NCBI GenBank assembly: GCA_024234815.1
Contig: JACKNO010000006.1
Span: 184,855 to 248,854 of the forward strand
Reading direction: 5' to 3'
Source of the DNA: Pseudomonadales bacterium
Lineage (GTDB): Bacteria > Pseudomonadota > Gammaproteobacteria > Pseudomonadales > Halieaceae
Length of the DNA: 64,000 bases
The position numbers and the translations under genes are program-made. This document shows positions 20,074 through 28,619 of this stretch, piece after piece. Each line of letters begins with the position of its first letter. Position 1 is the stretch's first letter. The notes under the pieces were generated by a model. The model was not told the origin of the DNA, did not search any database, and was given only the letters and a program-made list of their open reading frames with translations.

Positions 20074-23000
20074 CTAGGCCACCTCAACCAGTTTTACCGC
20101 CGACGCGGGCGCTTCGCCGCGAAACTCCCGCAGCAACTCCTCCCTGCGCGGCGCCAGCATATCCCGGTTGCGATCCTTCACATGTCCGAAGCCCCTGAGT
20201 TTGGCTGGCAGGCGCGCAAGCTCCAGCGCCACTGCGTAATTGGAGTCATCAAGCCCGGCTAACAGCGTGTCCAGAAGCTGGCGATACTCTGCCAGGTCGG
20301 CCTGTTCCCGCCTGCGTTCGAGGGTGTATCCGAAGATATCCAGGGCCGTGCCGCGCAGGAAGCGCAAACGTGCCAACAGGCCAAAGACCTGCATCATCCA
20401 GGGGCCGAACTCCTGCTTTATCAGGTGCCCGGTATGGGGGTCACGCTTGGCTATCAACGGCGGCGCCATGTTGAACCGCAGCTCCACATCCCCTTCAAAC
20501 TGGCTGTTGAGTTTGCGCAGGAACTCGCCATCGGTATACAGCCGTGCCACCTCGTATTCGTCCTTGCAGGCCATCAGGCGGTAGAGCTGGCGCGCCACCG
20601 CCATGGTAATCGAATCCGGTTCATCAGCGCGCGGGTCGGCGGCACGCACCCGCTCCACCTGTGCCAGGTAGGAGCTGGCGTAGCTTGCATTCTGGTAGCT
20701 GGTCAGCCGTTGCTGGCGATCCGCTATCACCTCAGACAGGGAGGGCGGCGCGCGGCGCTCGTCCGCCGGGTCCAGCAGTTGCAACACTTTCTCCGGCTGT
20801 TCGGCATAGCGCCGACCCCAGAGGAAGGCGCGGCGGTTGAAATCGGCGGCCACGCCGTTGATCTCTATGGCCTCTTCCAACGCCGCGGCGGACACCGGCA
20901 CCAGCCCGCGCTGCCAGGCGAAACCGAGCAGGAACAGATTACTGGCGATGGAATCACCCAGCAGCGCGGTGGCGATGCGCGTGGAATCAAGAAAATCACA
21001 ACCTGGCTCGCCGACTTCCGCCAGGATTTTGTCCTTCATCGCCACAGTGGGAAATTTCGCGTCGGGGTCCAGTACGAAGGCGGCGGTCGGCACCTCGGCC
21101 TCGTTGACCACAGCATGGGTGCGGCCCTGGGCGACCTTGCCCATGGATTCATAGGTGGTTGTCACTACCAGGTCACAGCCCAGCAGCAGGTCCGCCTCAC
21201 CCGCGGGAATGCGCACCGCCTTGATGTCCTCCTGGTTAGCGCTGACGCGCACATGGCTGACCACCGCGCCGAATTTCTGCGCCAGCCCTGTCTGGTTCAT
21301 GGTGGCGCAGCCCTTGCCCTCGATGTGGGCCGCCATCGCGATCAGCGCCGTTACAGTGAGCACACCCGTGCCACCGACCCCGGTAACCACTGTGTTCCAG
21401 GGCCGATCCAGCGCTGGCAGCACGGGTTCCGGCAGGGGCGCGAAAAGGCTGTCGACATCCGCCAGTTTGACGGTCGACTTTTTAAGGCTCCCGCCCAACA
21501 CCGTGACGAAGCTCGGGCAGAAACCCTTGGCGCAGCTATAGTCCTTGTTGCATGCGCTCTGGTCAATCTGGCGCTTGCGACCCAACGCCGTATCCTTGGG
21601 AAGAACCGACAGGCAGTTGGACTTGAGACTGCAATCGCCGCAGCCCTCGCAGACTTCGTCATTGATGAACAAGCGCCGGGCGGGGTCCTCCGCAGAACCC
21701 TTTTTGCGGCGCCGCCGCAACTCGGCGGCGCAGGTCTGCTGGTAGACGATCACCGATGTGCCTTCGAATTCGCGCAACTCCTTTTGCAGGACATCCATCT
21801 CATCCCTGTGGTGCAGGCTGTAGCCGGGCACACTGCCAAACCGGCCGCGCCAGCGATTCGGGTCATTGCTGACCAGGGCTATGCGGCGTACACCCTCCCC
21901 GCGCAGCTGATAAATCAGGTCCTCAACCTTGAGGGAGCCATCTATGGGCTGGCCGCCGGTCATGGCCACCGCATCGTTGTAGAGAATCTTGTAGGTGATG
22001 TTGACCCCGGCTGCCACGGCCGCCCGTATGGCCAGGATACCCGAGTGAAAATAGGTGCCATCTCCCAGGTTCTGGAATACGTGGGGGGTATCGGTGAACG
22101 GAGCCTGCCCTATCCAGGTGGCGCCCTCGCCACCCATCTGGGTGAAGGTGTCTGTCTCCCGATCCGGCATCCAGGTGGCCATGTAGTGGCAGCCAATACC
22201 GCCGAGAGCGTGGCTGCCCTCGGGCACCCGGGTGGAGGTGTTGTGAGGGCATCCGGAGCAAAAATGCGGCACCCGCTCGATGATATCCCTGGGCACCGCC
22301 AACGAGGCTTCCTTGCGCTCTATCCATTGGATACGCGCGTCCATGGTCTCGGAGCGGTAGAAGCGGCGAATGCGGCTGGCTATAGCCAGTGCCACCATGG
22401 CAGGGGTCAACTCGGCGAGATTGGGCAGCAGGTCGCGCCCGTTCTCGTCAAACTCGCCGATCACCCGCGGCCGCGCGGCCACTGGCTGGTTATACAGTTG
22501 GCCGGTGAGCTGGTCTTCGATGATGGAACGCTTTTCTTCCACCACCAGTATCTCTTCCAGACCCTCTGCAAACTCGTGGGTGGACCGCGGCTCCAGCGGC
22601 CAGGGCATGCCCACCTTGTAGACCCGCAGGCCGATTTCGGCCGCTACCGCATCGGTGATGCCCATGTCCTCCAGTGCCTGCATCACGTCGAGGTAAGCCT
22701 TGCCGCTGGTGATAATACCGAAACGGGGATTGGGGCTGTCGACGACGATGCGGTTCAGGCCATTAGCGCGGGCAAATTCCCGCGCTGCGTAGATTTTGTA
22801 TTTGTTGAGTCGCAGTTCCTGTTCGAGGGGCTTGTCGGGCCAGCGGGCATGCACACCATCCGCCGGCAGGGCAAATTCCTCCGGAATCACGATATTGACC
22901 CGCTGCGGATCGATATCGGCGGAAATGGCGGAATCCATATTTTCCGTAATTGCCTTCAGGGCAACCCAACAACCGCTGTAACGCGACAACTCCCAGCCAA

Positions 23001-23571
23001 ACACGCCCAGGTCCAGCACCTCCTGCACATTGGCCGGGCTGAGTACCGGCACCGAAGCGCCGATAAACATATGTTCAGACTGGTGTGGCAGGGTGGACGA
23101 TTTGCAGGCGTGATCATCGCCCGCCACCGCCAGCACGCCACCGTATTTCGACGTGCCAAAGGCGTTGGCGTGCTTGATCACGTCCATGCTGCGGTCGACA
23201 CCCGGCCCCTTGCCGTACCACATGCCGAATACGCCGTCATACCTGGCGCCTGCAAACAGGTTGGTCTGCTGGCTGCCCCACACCGCCGTGGCGGCCAGAT
23301 CCTCGTTTACCCCCGGCTGAAAGTAGACATTGTGTTTCTTGAGCCAGGACTTCGCCTTCCACATAGCCTGGTCCACGCCCCCAAGGGGGGAGCCGCGGTA
23401 GCCGGAGATAAAGGCCGCGGTATTGAGACCGCGTTGCATGTCGCGCTGGTGCTGCAGCATCGGTAAGCGCACCAGTGCCTCGATACCCGTCATGTACGCG
23501 CGAGTGGCGTCCAGGGCATATTTGTCATCGAGTGAAACCTTGTGTGCCGATTCCAGCTGAGCCATGATCAC
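20074..23571 (-). CDS. indolepyruvate ferredoxin oxidoreductase family, fused alpha-beta protein
   Basis: A 1165-residue fused 2-oxoacid:ferredoxin oxidoreductase that decarboxylates aryl- or branched-chain 2-oxoacids to acyl-CoA with TPP and Fe-S clusters. Visible are the N-terminal pyruvate-synthase-like domain (SGYRGSPLGGVD), the TPP-binding region (CSGCPHNTST, GDGTYFHSG, YNDAVAMTGGQ) and a ferredoxin-like insert (CEGCGDCSLKSNC). The gamma-type Rossmann domain (GVGGTGVLTVTALIAMAA) and a C-terminal DUF6537-like tail follow. Proteobacterial fused forms work aerobically in amino-acid catabolism. It stands alone, divergent from an aminotransferase gene, which fits a transaminate-then-oxidise route. 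A palindrome lies in the shared upstream region. Confidence 0.95.
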   Translation of the reverse strand: MIMAQLESAHKVSLDDKYALDATRAYMTGIEALVRLPMLQHQRDMQRGLNTAAFISGYRGSPLGGVDQAMWKAKSWLKKHNVYFQPGVNEDLAATAVWGSQQTNLFAGARYDGVFGMWYGKGPGVDRSMDVIKHANAFGTSKYGGVLAVAGDDHACKSSTLPHQSEHMFIGASVPVLSPANVQEVLDLGVFGWELSRYSGCWVALKAITENMDSAISADIDPQRVNIVIPEEFALPADGVHARWPDKPLEQELRLNKYKIYAAREFARANGLNRIVVDSPNPRFGIITSGKAYLDVMQALEDMGITDAVAAEIGLRVYKVGMPWPLEPRSTHEFAEGLEEILVVEEKRSIIEDQLTGQLYNQPVAARPRVIGEFDENGRDLLPNLAELTPAMVALAIASRIRRFYRSETMDARIQWIERKEASLAVPRDIIERVPHFCSGCPHNTSTRVPEGSHALGGIGCHYMATWMPDRETDTFTQMGGEGATWIGQAPFTDTPHVFQNLGDGTYFHSGILAIRAAVAAGVNITYKILYNDAVAMTGGQPIDGSLKVEDLIYQLRGEGVRRIALVSNDPNRWRGRFGSVPGYSLHHRDEMDVLQKELREFEGTSVIVYQQTCAAELRRRRKKGSAEDPARRLFINDEVCEGCGDCSLKSNCLSVLPKDTALGRKRQIDQSACNKDYSCAKGFCPSFVTVLGGSLKKSTVKLADVDSLFAPLPEPVLPALDRPWNTVVTGVGGTGVLTVTALIAMAAHIEGKGCATMNQTGLAQKFGAVVSHVRVSANQEDIKAVRIPAGEADLLLGCDLVVTTTYESMGKVAQGRTHAVVNEAEVPTAAFVLDPDAKFPTVAMKDKILAEVGEPGCDFLDSTRIATALLGDSIASNLFLLGFAWQRGLVPVSAAALEEAIEINGVAADFNRRAFLWGRRYAEQPEKVLQLLDPADERRAPPSLSEVIADRQQRLTSYQNASYASSYLAQVERVRAADPRADEPDSITMAVARQLYRLMACKDEYEVARLYTDGEFLRKLNSQFEGDVELRFNMAPPLIAKRDPHTGHLIKQEFGPWMMQVFGLLARLRFLRGTALDIFGYTLERRREQADLAEYRQLLDTLLAGLDDSNYAVALELARLPAKLRGFGHVKDRNRDMLAPRREELLREFRGEAPASAVKLVEVA

Positions 23572-23608
23572 CTTACTCCACCAGTGTGTTAGAGAGACGA
23601 CTGATTGT

Positions 23609-23631
23609 GAATAGCGACTGAACCGCTATTC
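23609..23631. repeat. 8-bp inverted repeat in a divergent promoter region
   Basis: GAATAGCG and CGCTATTC are perfect inverted copies separated by seven bases. They lie between the divergent oxidoreductase and aminotransferase genes, 38 bases upstream of the oxidoreductase start. This is the geometry of a dimeric repressor or activator operator. The protein that binds it cannot be named. Confidence 0.5.
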
Positions 23632-23744
23632 CAATCGGGCCATCAACTGCCCCATTCTTTAGTATAGCGATGATTGCCCGCCATTATTAAGGATACTCTC
23701 ATCATCAGCGTGATGCGCATCCGTGGACGCAGCCAGGTAGGGAA

Positions 23745-24887
23745 ATGATAAAGAGCAAGTTGCCCAACGTGGGCACCACGATTTTTACCCGCATGTCGGC
23801 GCTGGCGGCGGAGCACGGGGCGATCAACCTGTCCCAGGGATTTCCCGACTTTGACGCGCCGGTGGCCCTGCGGGAGGCGATGGCGCGCAACGTAATGGCC
23901 GGCCACAACCAGTATGCTCCCATGGCGGGGGTACTGCGCCTGCGCGAGCAGATCGCCATGCAGCTAGACCTGCACCGCGGGGTTGCCTGCAACCCCGACA
24001 GCGAAATCACCGTGGTACCCGGCGCCACCGAGGGACTCTTTTGCGCGATCATGGCCTGCGTGCGCACCGGAGACGAGGTTATCCTGTTCGACCCCAGCTA
24101 CGACAGCTACCAGCCCTCCATCGAATTGGCCGGGGGCCGGGCCATTCACGTTCCGCTGTCGGGGGACGACTTCCTTCTGGACCGCGAGCGCCTCGAGTCC
24201 GCGCTGTCGCCCAGGACACGGCTGATAATGATCAACTCCCCGCACAATCCCAGCGGCAGCGTGCTCTCGCGTGATGACCTTGTCTACCTGCAGGCCCTGG
24301 TCGAACAGCACGACTTGCTGCTGATCAGCGACGAGGTCTACGAACACCTGGTTTATGACGGCCGGCCCCATCACAGCGTGCTGGAGTTCCCGGGCCTGCG
24401 GGCACGCAGTTTCGCCTTTTTTTCCTTTGGAAAAACCTTCTCTGTCACCGGCTGGAAGACCGGTTACTGCGTGGCGCCGCCAGCGCTTACCGCGGAGCTG
24501 CGCAAGGTGCACCAGTTTGTGTCCTTTGTCGCGGTCACCCCGGTGCAGCTGGCGTTGGCGGATTTCATGCAGGCCGAACCGGATTATGCGGCAACTCTGG
24601 CGTCTTTTTACCAACACAAACGCGACCTGTTCTGCGAAGGACTGGCGGGCTCGGGCTTCAAAATCAAACCCAGCGCGGGCACCTACTTCCAGCTGCTGGA
24701 TTACAGCGCCCTGAGCGCAGAACGGGACACCGTGCTGTGTGAACAATGGACCCGGCAACACGGCATTGCATCCATACCCATTTCGGTCTTTTACGAGGAA
24801 CCGCCACCACAGCACTTGCTGCGCTTTTGCTTTGCCAAAAGCGACCCGGTGCTGCGAGCGGCAACGGAGCGACTATGCGAGATTTGA
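23745..24887 (+). CDS. PLP-dependent aminotransferase, YbdL/methionine aminotransferase type
   Basis: A 380-residue fold-type I aminotransferase. It shows NLSQGFPDFDAP near the N-terminus, INSPHNPSG, the SDEVYEHLVYD block, and the PLP lysine in FSFGKTFSVTGWKTGY. These motifs match YbdL (methionine:2-oxoacid transaminase) and kynurenine/glutamine transaminase K relatives. The ATG follows AGGTAGGGA. Its last 13 bases overlap the omega-amidase gene, which is the known partner of glutamine transaminases. The likely role is transamination of 2-oxo-4-methylthiobutyrate with glutamine, by context. Confidence 0.92.
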   Translation: MIKSKLPNVGTTIFTRMSALAAEHGAINLSQGFPDFDAPVALREAMARNVMAGHNQYAPMAGVLRLREQIAMQLDLHRGVACNPDSEITVVPGATEGLFCAIMACVRTGDEVILFDPSYDSYQPSIELAGGRAIHVPLSGDDFLLDRERLESALSPRTRLIMINSPHNPSGSVLSRDDLVYLQALVEQHDLLLISDEVYEHLVYDGRPHHSVLEFPGLRARSFAFFSFGKTFSVTGWKTGYCVAPPALTAELRKVHQFVSFVAVTPVQLALADFMQAEPDYAATLASFYQHKRDLFCEGLAGSGFKIKPSAGTYFQLLDYSALSAERDTVLCEQWTRQHGIASIPISVFYEEPPPQHLLRFCFAKSDPVLRAATERLCEI

Positions 24888-25657
24888 GCGTCACCCTGAT
24901 CCAGTGTGAGCTGGCCTGGGAAAAACCCGGCGACAACCGGCGGCAGATCGGCCAGATCATCGACGGCCTGGCGGAAGCTACCGATATTATCGTCCTGCCC
25001 GAGATGTTCACCACCGGCTTTTCAATGAACGCCCTGGGGAATGCTGAATCGCCCGGGGGCGACACTGAGCAATGGCTTGCTGAACTGGCGGTGCGCCACG
25101 ATTGCGCCCTGACCGGCAGCATAGCCGTGGAGGCGGATCACGGGGTTTACAACCGCATGCTGTTCGTCACACCCGAGAACAAGGTGTACTACGACAAGCG
25201 CCACCTGTTTCGCATGGCGGGTGAACACAAACGCTACCTGCAGGGCGAGCAGCGGGTCATTGCCAACTGGCGCGGCTGGCGCATTCTCCTGCAGGTCTGC
25301 TATGACCTTCGCTTCCCTGTGTTCAGCCGCAACCGCGAGGACTACGATCTGGCCCTGTACGTGGCAAACTGGCCGTCCGCGCGCCGTCAGCACTGGCGCC
25401 AGTTACTGATCGCCAGGGCAATCGAAAACCAGGCATGCGTGGTCGGGGTAAACAGGGTCGGCAGTGATGCCAGAGGGCTGGATTACAGCGGAGACAGCCT
25501 GGCTATCGCGGCTGATGGCGCACTGTTGAAGGATATGGGAAACGAAAACGGCGCCGCCAGGGTAGTCCTGAGCGGCGCCGCTTTACAAAAGTATCGAGAG
25601 GGCTTCCCCTGCCAGCTGGACGCCGACGGCTTCCAGCTGGACCCGGGAGAGTCCTAG
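24875..25657 (+). CDS. omega-amidase / YafV-family nitrilase-superfamily amidohydrolase
   Basis: A 260-residue nitrilase-fold hydrolase with the catalytic triad visible. The Glu is in VLPEMFTTGFSMN, the Lys in YDKRHLFRMAGE, and the Cys in LLQVCYDLRFPVFSRN. These are YafV/Nit2 signatures, so the likely substrates are 2-oxoglutaramate and 2-oxosuccinamate, made by glutamine or asparagine transaminases. The ATG at 24875 begins the conserved first strand (LSVTLIQCELAW). The longer upstream frame lies inside the aminotransferase gene and is rejected. The stop codons of this gene and the convergent porin gene overlap. Confidence 0.93.
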   Translation: MRDLSVTLIQCELAWEKPGDNRRQIGQIIDGLAEATDIIVLPEMFTTGFSMNALGNAESPGGDTEQWLAELAVRHDCALTGSIAVEADHGVYNRMLFVTPENKVYYDKRHLFRMAGEHKRYLQGEQRVIANWRGWRILLQVCYDLRFPVFSRNREDYDLALYVANWPSARRQHWRQLLIARAIENQACVVGVNRVGSDARGLDYSGDSLAIAADGALLKDMGNENGAARVVLSGAALQKYREGFPCQLDADGFQLDPGES

Positions 25658-26712
25658 TCCGTGTACTCGACTTCCAGGGAGGCCATTACCCGACGGTTTT
25701 CGGCGCGACCTTCAGCGGTGTCGTTGCTGGCCACCGGGTTTGACTCGCCGTAACCCACTGCCTTCAGACGCGAGGGGGCGATACCGTAAGTTTTGACCAG
25801 CATGTCCACCACAGCCTGCGCGCGACGCTGGGACAGCTGCTGGTTGTAGGAATCCGCACCAACGCTGTCTGTGTAACCATCGATGCTCACATCCACCTGG
25901 TCGAACCGCTTGAGGAACTTGGCCAGCTCACCCAGATCGGTGAAGTACTGCTCCTGGACCACTGACGAATCGAACGCGAAGTTCACCTTCAGCTTGATGG
26001 AGGCAACCTGTGCCACCGGCAGCGGGCAGCCGCTGGCGTCTACACGGGTATTGGGCGGAGTGCCCAGACATGCATCTACTTCATCACAGACGCCGTCGCG
26101 GTCTTCATCCGGGCATGAGGTTGCCACAGGTTGCGGCGGCGGAGTGACGTTGCCAAGGTAGTAGTTCAGGCCCCAATAGGCGATGGTGTCGTTGTTGCTC
26201 TTGTCGAAATTGTAGATCGTACGCGCGTCAAGGCTGGTGCTGAAGCGAGGGGTCAGCATCCAGCGCACACCCAGACCGGCGTTCATCGTGGTGTCTTCAT
26301 TCTTCTCGCCGCCAGCCCGGTTAGGATTGGTTGCGAAATAACCTGCACCGAGAACCGCATAGGGACGCAAACGGGTGCCCGTGCCAATAATCGCAGCCTC
26401 GTCAACGATATAGCTGCCTGCATACATTTTCATACCCAGGTTCGCCAGGGTTACCTCGGTATTGGTGCCTGGGTACGCCTCGTTGTTGGCATCATCCTGG
26501 GTGAAAGAGATTTCTGCGGCCCAACGGTCACTGAAGGCCCATTCCAGTCCGGCCCACGGCGCGTAGTTCTGCTCGAGATCACGATCACTTGAGTACCACC
26601 AGCGAGCGATACCGGCGTTCAGGGTAATTGGTACCTCGGCCACGGTGACGGGGGCGAGCCCCGTGAGGACAAGCCCTACAGCCGCACCCGCTGCCAGAAT
26701 TTTGTTTTTCAT
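25654..26712 (-). CDS. OmpA/OprF-family outer-membrane protein
   Basis: A 352-residue outer-membrane protein. It has a signal peptide (KNKILAAGAAVGLVLTGLAPVTVAE), a beta-barrel of about 170 residues, a short Pro-rich linker and a calcium-type thrombospondin-3 repeat (CPDEDRDGVCDEVDAC). The C-terminal OmpA peptidoglycan-binding domain carries FAFDSSVV, DGYTDSVGADSYNQQLSQRRA and AVGYGESNPVASND. The start at 26712 begins the signal peptide; a frame from 26733 only adds a few residues. The function is probably structural anchoring to the cell wall, with possible slow porin activity as known for OprF. A strong-looking promoter precedes it. Confidence 0.94.
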   Translation of the reverse strand: MKNKILAAGAAVGLVLTGLAPVTVAEVPITLNAGIARWWYSSDRDLEQNYAPWAGLEWAFSDRWAAEISFTQDDANNEAYPGTNTEVTLANLGMKMYAGSYIVDEAAIIGTGTRLRPYAVLGAGYFATNPNRAGGEKNEDTTMNAGLGVRWMLTPRFSTSLDARTIYNFDKSNNDTIAYWGLNYYLGNVTPPPQPVATSCPDEDRDGVCDEVDACLGTPPNTRVDASGCPLPVAQVASIKLKVNFAFDSSVVQEQYFTDLGELAKFLKRFDQVDVSIDGYTDSVGADSYNQQLSQRRAQAVVDMLVKTYGIAPSRLKAVGYGESNPVASNDTAEGRAENRRVMASLEVEYTD

Positions 26713-26750
26713 TATTAAGGAACTCCTGTCCATGATTGATGTCTAGCGGC

Positions 26751-26811
26751 AGAATAACACTTGACTCATTGATTTTCAGTGATTTTTTTTTGGTGATATT
26801 TCGCTATCACC
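26751..26811 (-). promoter_or_regulatory. promoter of the OmpA-like gene with A-tract and hairpin
   Basis: On the minus strand an extended -10 box TGTTATTCT (TATTCT at 26756-26751) and a -35-like CTGAAA (26779-26774) are 17 bases apart. An A9 tract (26791-26783) sits just upstream, in the place of an UP element. Further up is a 7-bp inverted repeat GGTGATA/TATCACC (26792-26811). This fits strong expression of a major porin. The repeat could be an operator or the 3' hairpin of the hda message. Confidence 0.5.
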
Positions 26812-26834
26812 GGCGAGCCGATCCCGCCCCCTTT

Positions 26835-27536
26835 TCACCAACCCAAAACGGATTTGATAAAAGGTATCGACAGCGCCCTCTGCTCCTCCAGGGAGGCATT
26901 ATCGAGCGTTTCAAGCAGGGCCAGCAAGGCCGCCATGTCGCGGACAGAGCGGGAAATGAGATAAGTGCAGACATCCCTCCCCAGGGTCAGCCCCCGACGG
27001 GCGGCGCGAAACTGCAGGATCGCGATCTTGTCCTCGTCGGCCAGCGGCGCCAGTTGGTAGACAATCCCCCACGCGAGGCGTGAGCGCAGGTCGGGGAGCG
27101 CCACTGCCAGGGCGCGAGGCGCGGCATTTCCGGCCACCAGCAGCCGGCAACCGTGCTGGCGGGCCCGATTACAGAGATTGAAGAGCGCCAGTTCCCAATC
27201 AGGACGCTCCAGCACCACATTTATATCGTCGAGACAAACCAGATTGAGGCTCTCGATGCCCTGCACAACCTCTTCGGGACGATGATCGGCCAACTCCCCA
27301 AGCGGCAGGTAAAGGGCGCCCACCCCCGCCAGGTGGCAACTCGACTGCAGCAGGTGTGTTTTGCCGACCCCGGCTGGGCCGTAAATGTAAATAATCGCCT
27401 CACCCTGGCCCTCCGCCTGCTGCCGCAGGGCGGCAATCAGCGCCTGCGTTGTGGGCAGGGGCAGAAAATTGTCGAGGTTGGCCTCGTCCCGCAAGCGCAC
27501 GGGCAATGCCAGCTGCCGCTGTCCCTCGCCGCTCAC
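26835..27536 (-). CDS. hda: DnaA regulatory inactivator Hda
   Basis: A 233-residue AAA+ protein that joins the sliding clamp and stimulates ATP hydrolysis by DnaA to prevent re-initiation. The N-terminal clamp-binding motif is present (QLALPVRL), as are Walker A (GPAGVGKTH), Walker B (LVCLDDINVV) and the sensor/arginine region (DLRSRLAWG). The length equals the E. coli protein. It starts at GTG directly after the perM stop (TGAGTG), so it is probably translated by re-initiation. The perM-hda linkage is common in gammaproteobacteria. Confidence 0.96.
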   Translation of the reverse strand: MSGEGQRQLALPVRLRDEANLDNFLPLPTTQALIAALRQQAEGQGEAIIYIYGPAGVGKTHLLQSSCHLAGVGALYLPLGELADHRPEEVVQGIESLNLVCLDDINVVLERPDWELALFNLCNRARQHGCRLLVAGNAAPRALAVALPDLRSRLAWGIVYQLAPLADEDKIAILQFRAARRGLTLGRDVCTYLISRSVRDMAALLALLETLDNASLEEQRALSIPFIKSVLGW

Positions 27537-28619
27537 TCAATGACCGCTGTACAGATCACTGGCGCGGTAGTGGTTGAGCAGATGCCGCAGGAACACGGCG
27601 ATGACTGCCGCTACCGGCAAAGCCACCACAACACCGACAAAACCTGCCAACTGGCCCCCCGCCATCAGGGCGAAGATTACGGCCACGGGGTGCAGGCCGA
27701 TACGATCCCCCACCAGCACCGGGGTCAGCACCATGCTCTCGATCGCCTGCCCGATACCGAACACCAATAACACCCAGAGCAGCACGCTCCAGTCACCGAA
27801 CTGGGCGTAGGCCGCGATACATGACACCAGTACACCCAGGGTAAATCCCAGATAGGGCACAATACTGGCCAGCCCGGCGACCACCCCGAGCAACAGCGCC
27901 AGTTGCAGTCCCACCAGCCAGAGGCCTACCCCGTAGACAACGCCCAGGGTACACATAACAATAAACTGGCCGCGCAAAAAAGCGCCGACGACCTCGTCGG
28001 CCTCTCCCACAATATGGGCTATTTTGCCCTGCCAGACCTTGGGCAGGACGGCCAGGGCCCTGGCCACCAGTTCGTCCCAGTCGCGCATGAGGTAGAAAGC
28101 CACGACAGGGACCAGTGCCAGATTAGCCAGCCCAAGCAGCATGCTGGCACCGGAACCCGACACCCTCACCAGAGTCTGGGCCGTCATTCTACCCAGTGAT
28201 TGCCAGTGATCGGACAACTGACCGGACCAATCCATATCCGGCAGCCGCTTCAGGCTCAAGTCAAATTTATGCTGAACCCAGGGCACGGCCTGCTCTGCGA
28301 ACCAGGCATATACTTGAGGGATTTTCGCCACCAGCAGATCGAGCTGGTGCAATAGTATCGGCACGGCAACAATCATCGCCGCGATAACCAGGGTAGTGAA
28401 AACCGCGAACACCACCACTACAGCGAGCGTGCGGCTGAGCCCGCGTCGCGCCAGCGTATCCACCAGTGGGTCACCGAGATAGGCGATCAACGACCCGAGG
28501 ACAAAGGGCAGCAAAATAGGCTGCAACAGATAAAACAACACGGCGGCGACAACGGCCGCCACCACGGTAAGTGTCCAGCGATTCACAAATGGCGGCAATC
28601 CGGAGCTTATTTCTGCCAT
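27537..28619 (-). CDS. AI-2E family transporter (PerM-like permease)
   Basis: A 360-residue inner-membrane protein of the PerM/UPF0118 family with about eight helices. It includes the N-terminal pair (LTVVAAVVAAVLFYLLQPILLPFVLGSL style), GSLIAYLGDPLVDTLARRG, and the C-terminal block with PYLGFTLGVLVS and HPVAVIFALMAGGQLAGF. Family members have been linked to quorum-signal export or Na+/H+ antiport, and the true substrate here is unknown. Its start overlaps the end of the DUF2066 gene by 13 bases, and hda follows with no gap, so DUF2066-perM-hda form an operon. Confidence 0.92.
   Translation of the reverse strand: MAEISSGLPPFVNRWTLTVVAAVVAAVLFYLLQPILLPFVLGSLIAYLGDPLVDTLARRGLSRTLAVVVVFAVFTTLVIAAMIVAVPILLHQLDLLVAKIPQVYAWFAEQAVPWVQHKFDLSLKRLPDMDWSGQLSDHWQSLGRMTAQTLVRVSGSGASMLLGLANLALVPVVAFYLMRDWDELVARALAVLPKVWQGKIAHIVGEADEVVGAFLRGQFIVMCTLGVVYGVGLWLVGLQLALLLGVVAGLASIVPYLGFTLGVLVSCIAAYAQFGDWSVLLWVLLVFGIGQAIESMVLTPVLVGDRIGLHPVAVIFALMAGGQLAGFVGVVVALPVAAVIAVFLRHLLNHYRASDLYSGH

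Noticed and set aside
20425..23466. 1013-codon open frame antisense to the indolepyruvate oxidoreductase gene
   Set aside because: It is a shadow of a long high-GC gene. Its translation is rich in His, Gly and Arg, has no domain, and the sense protein has full family motifs.
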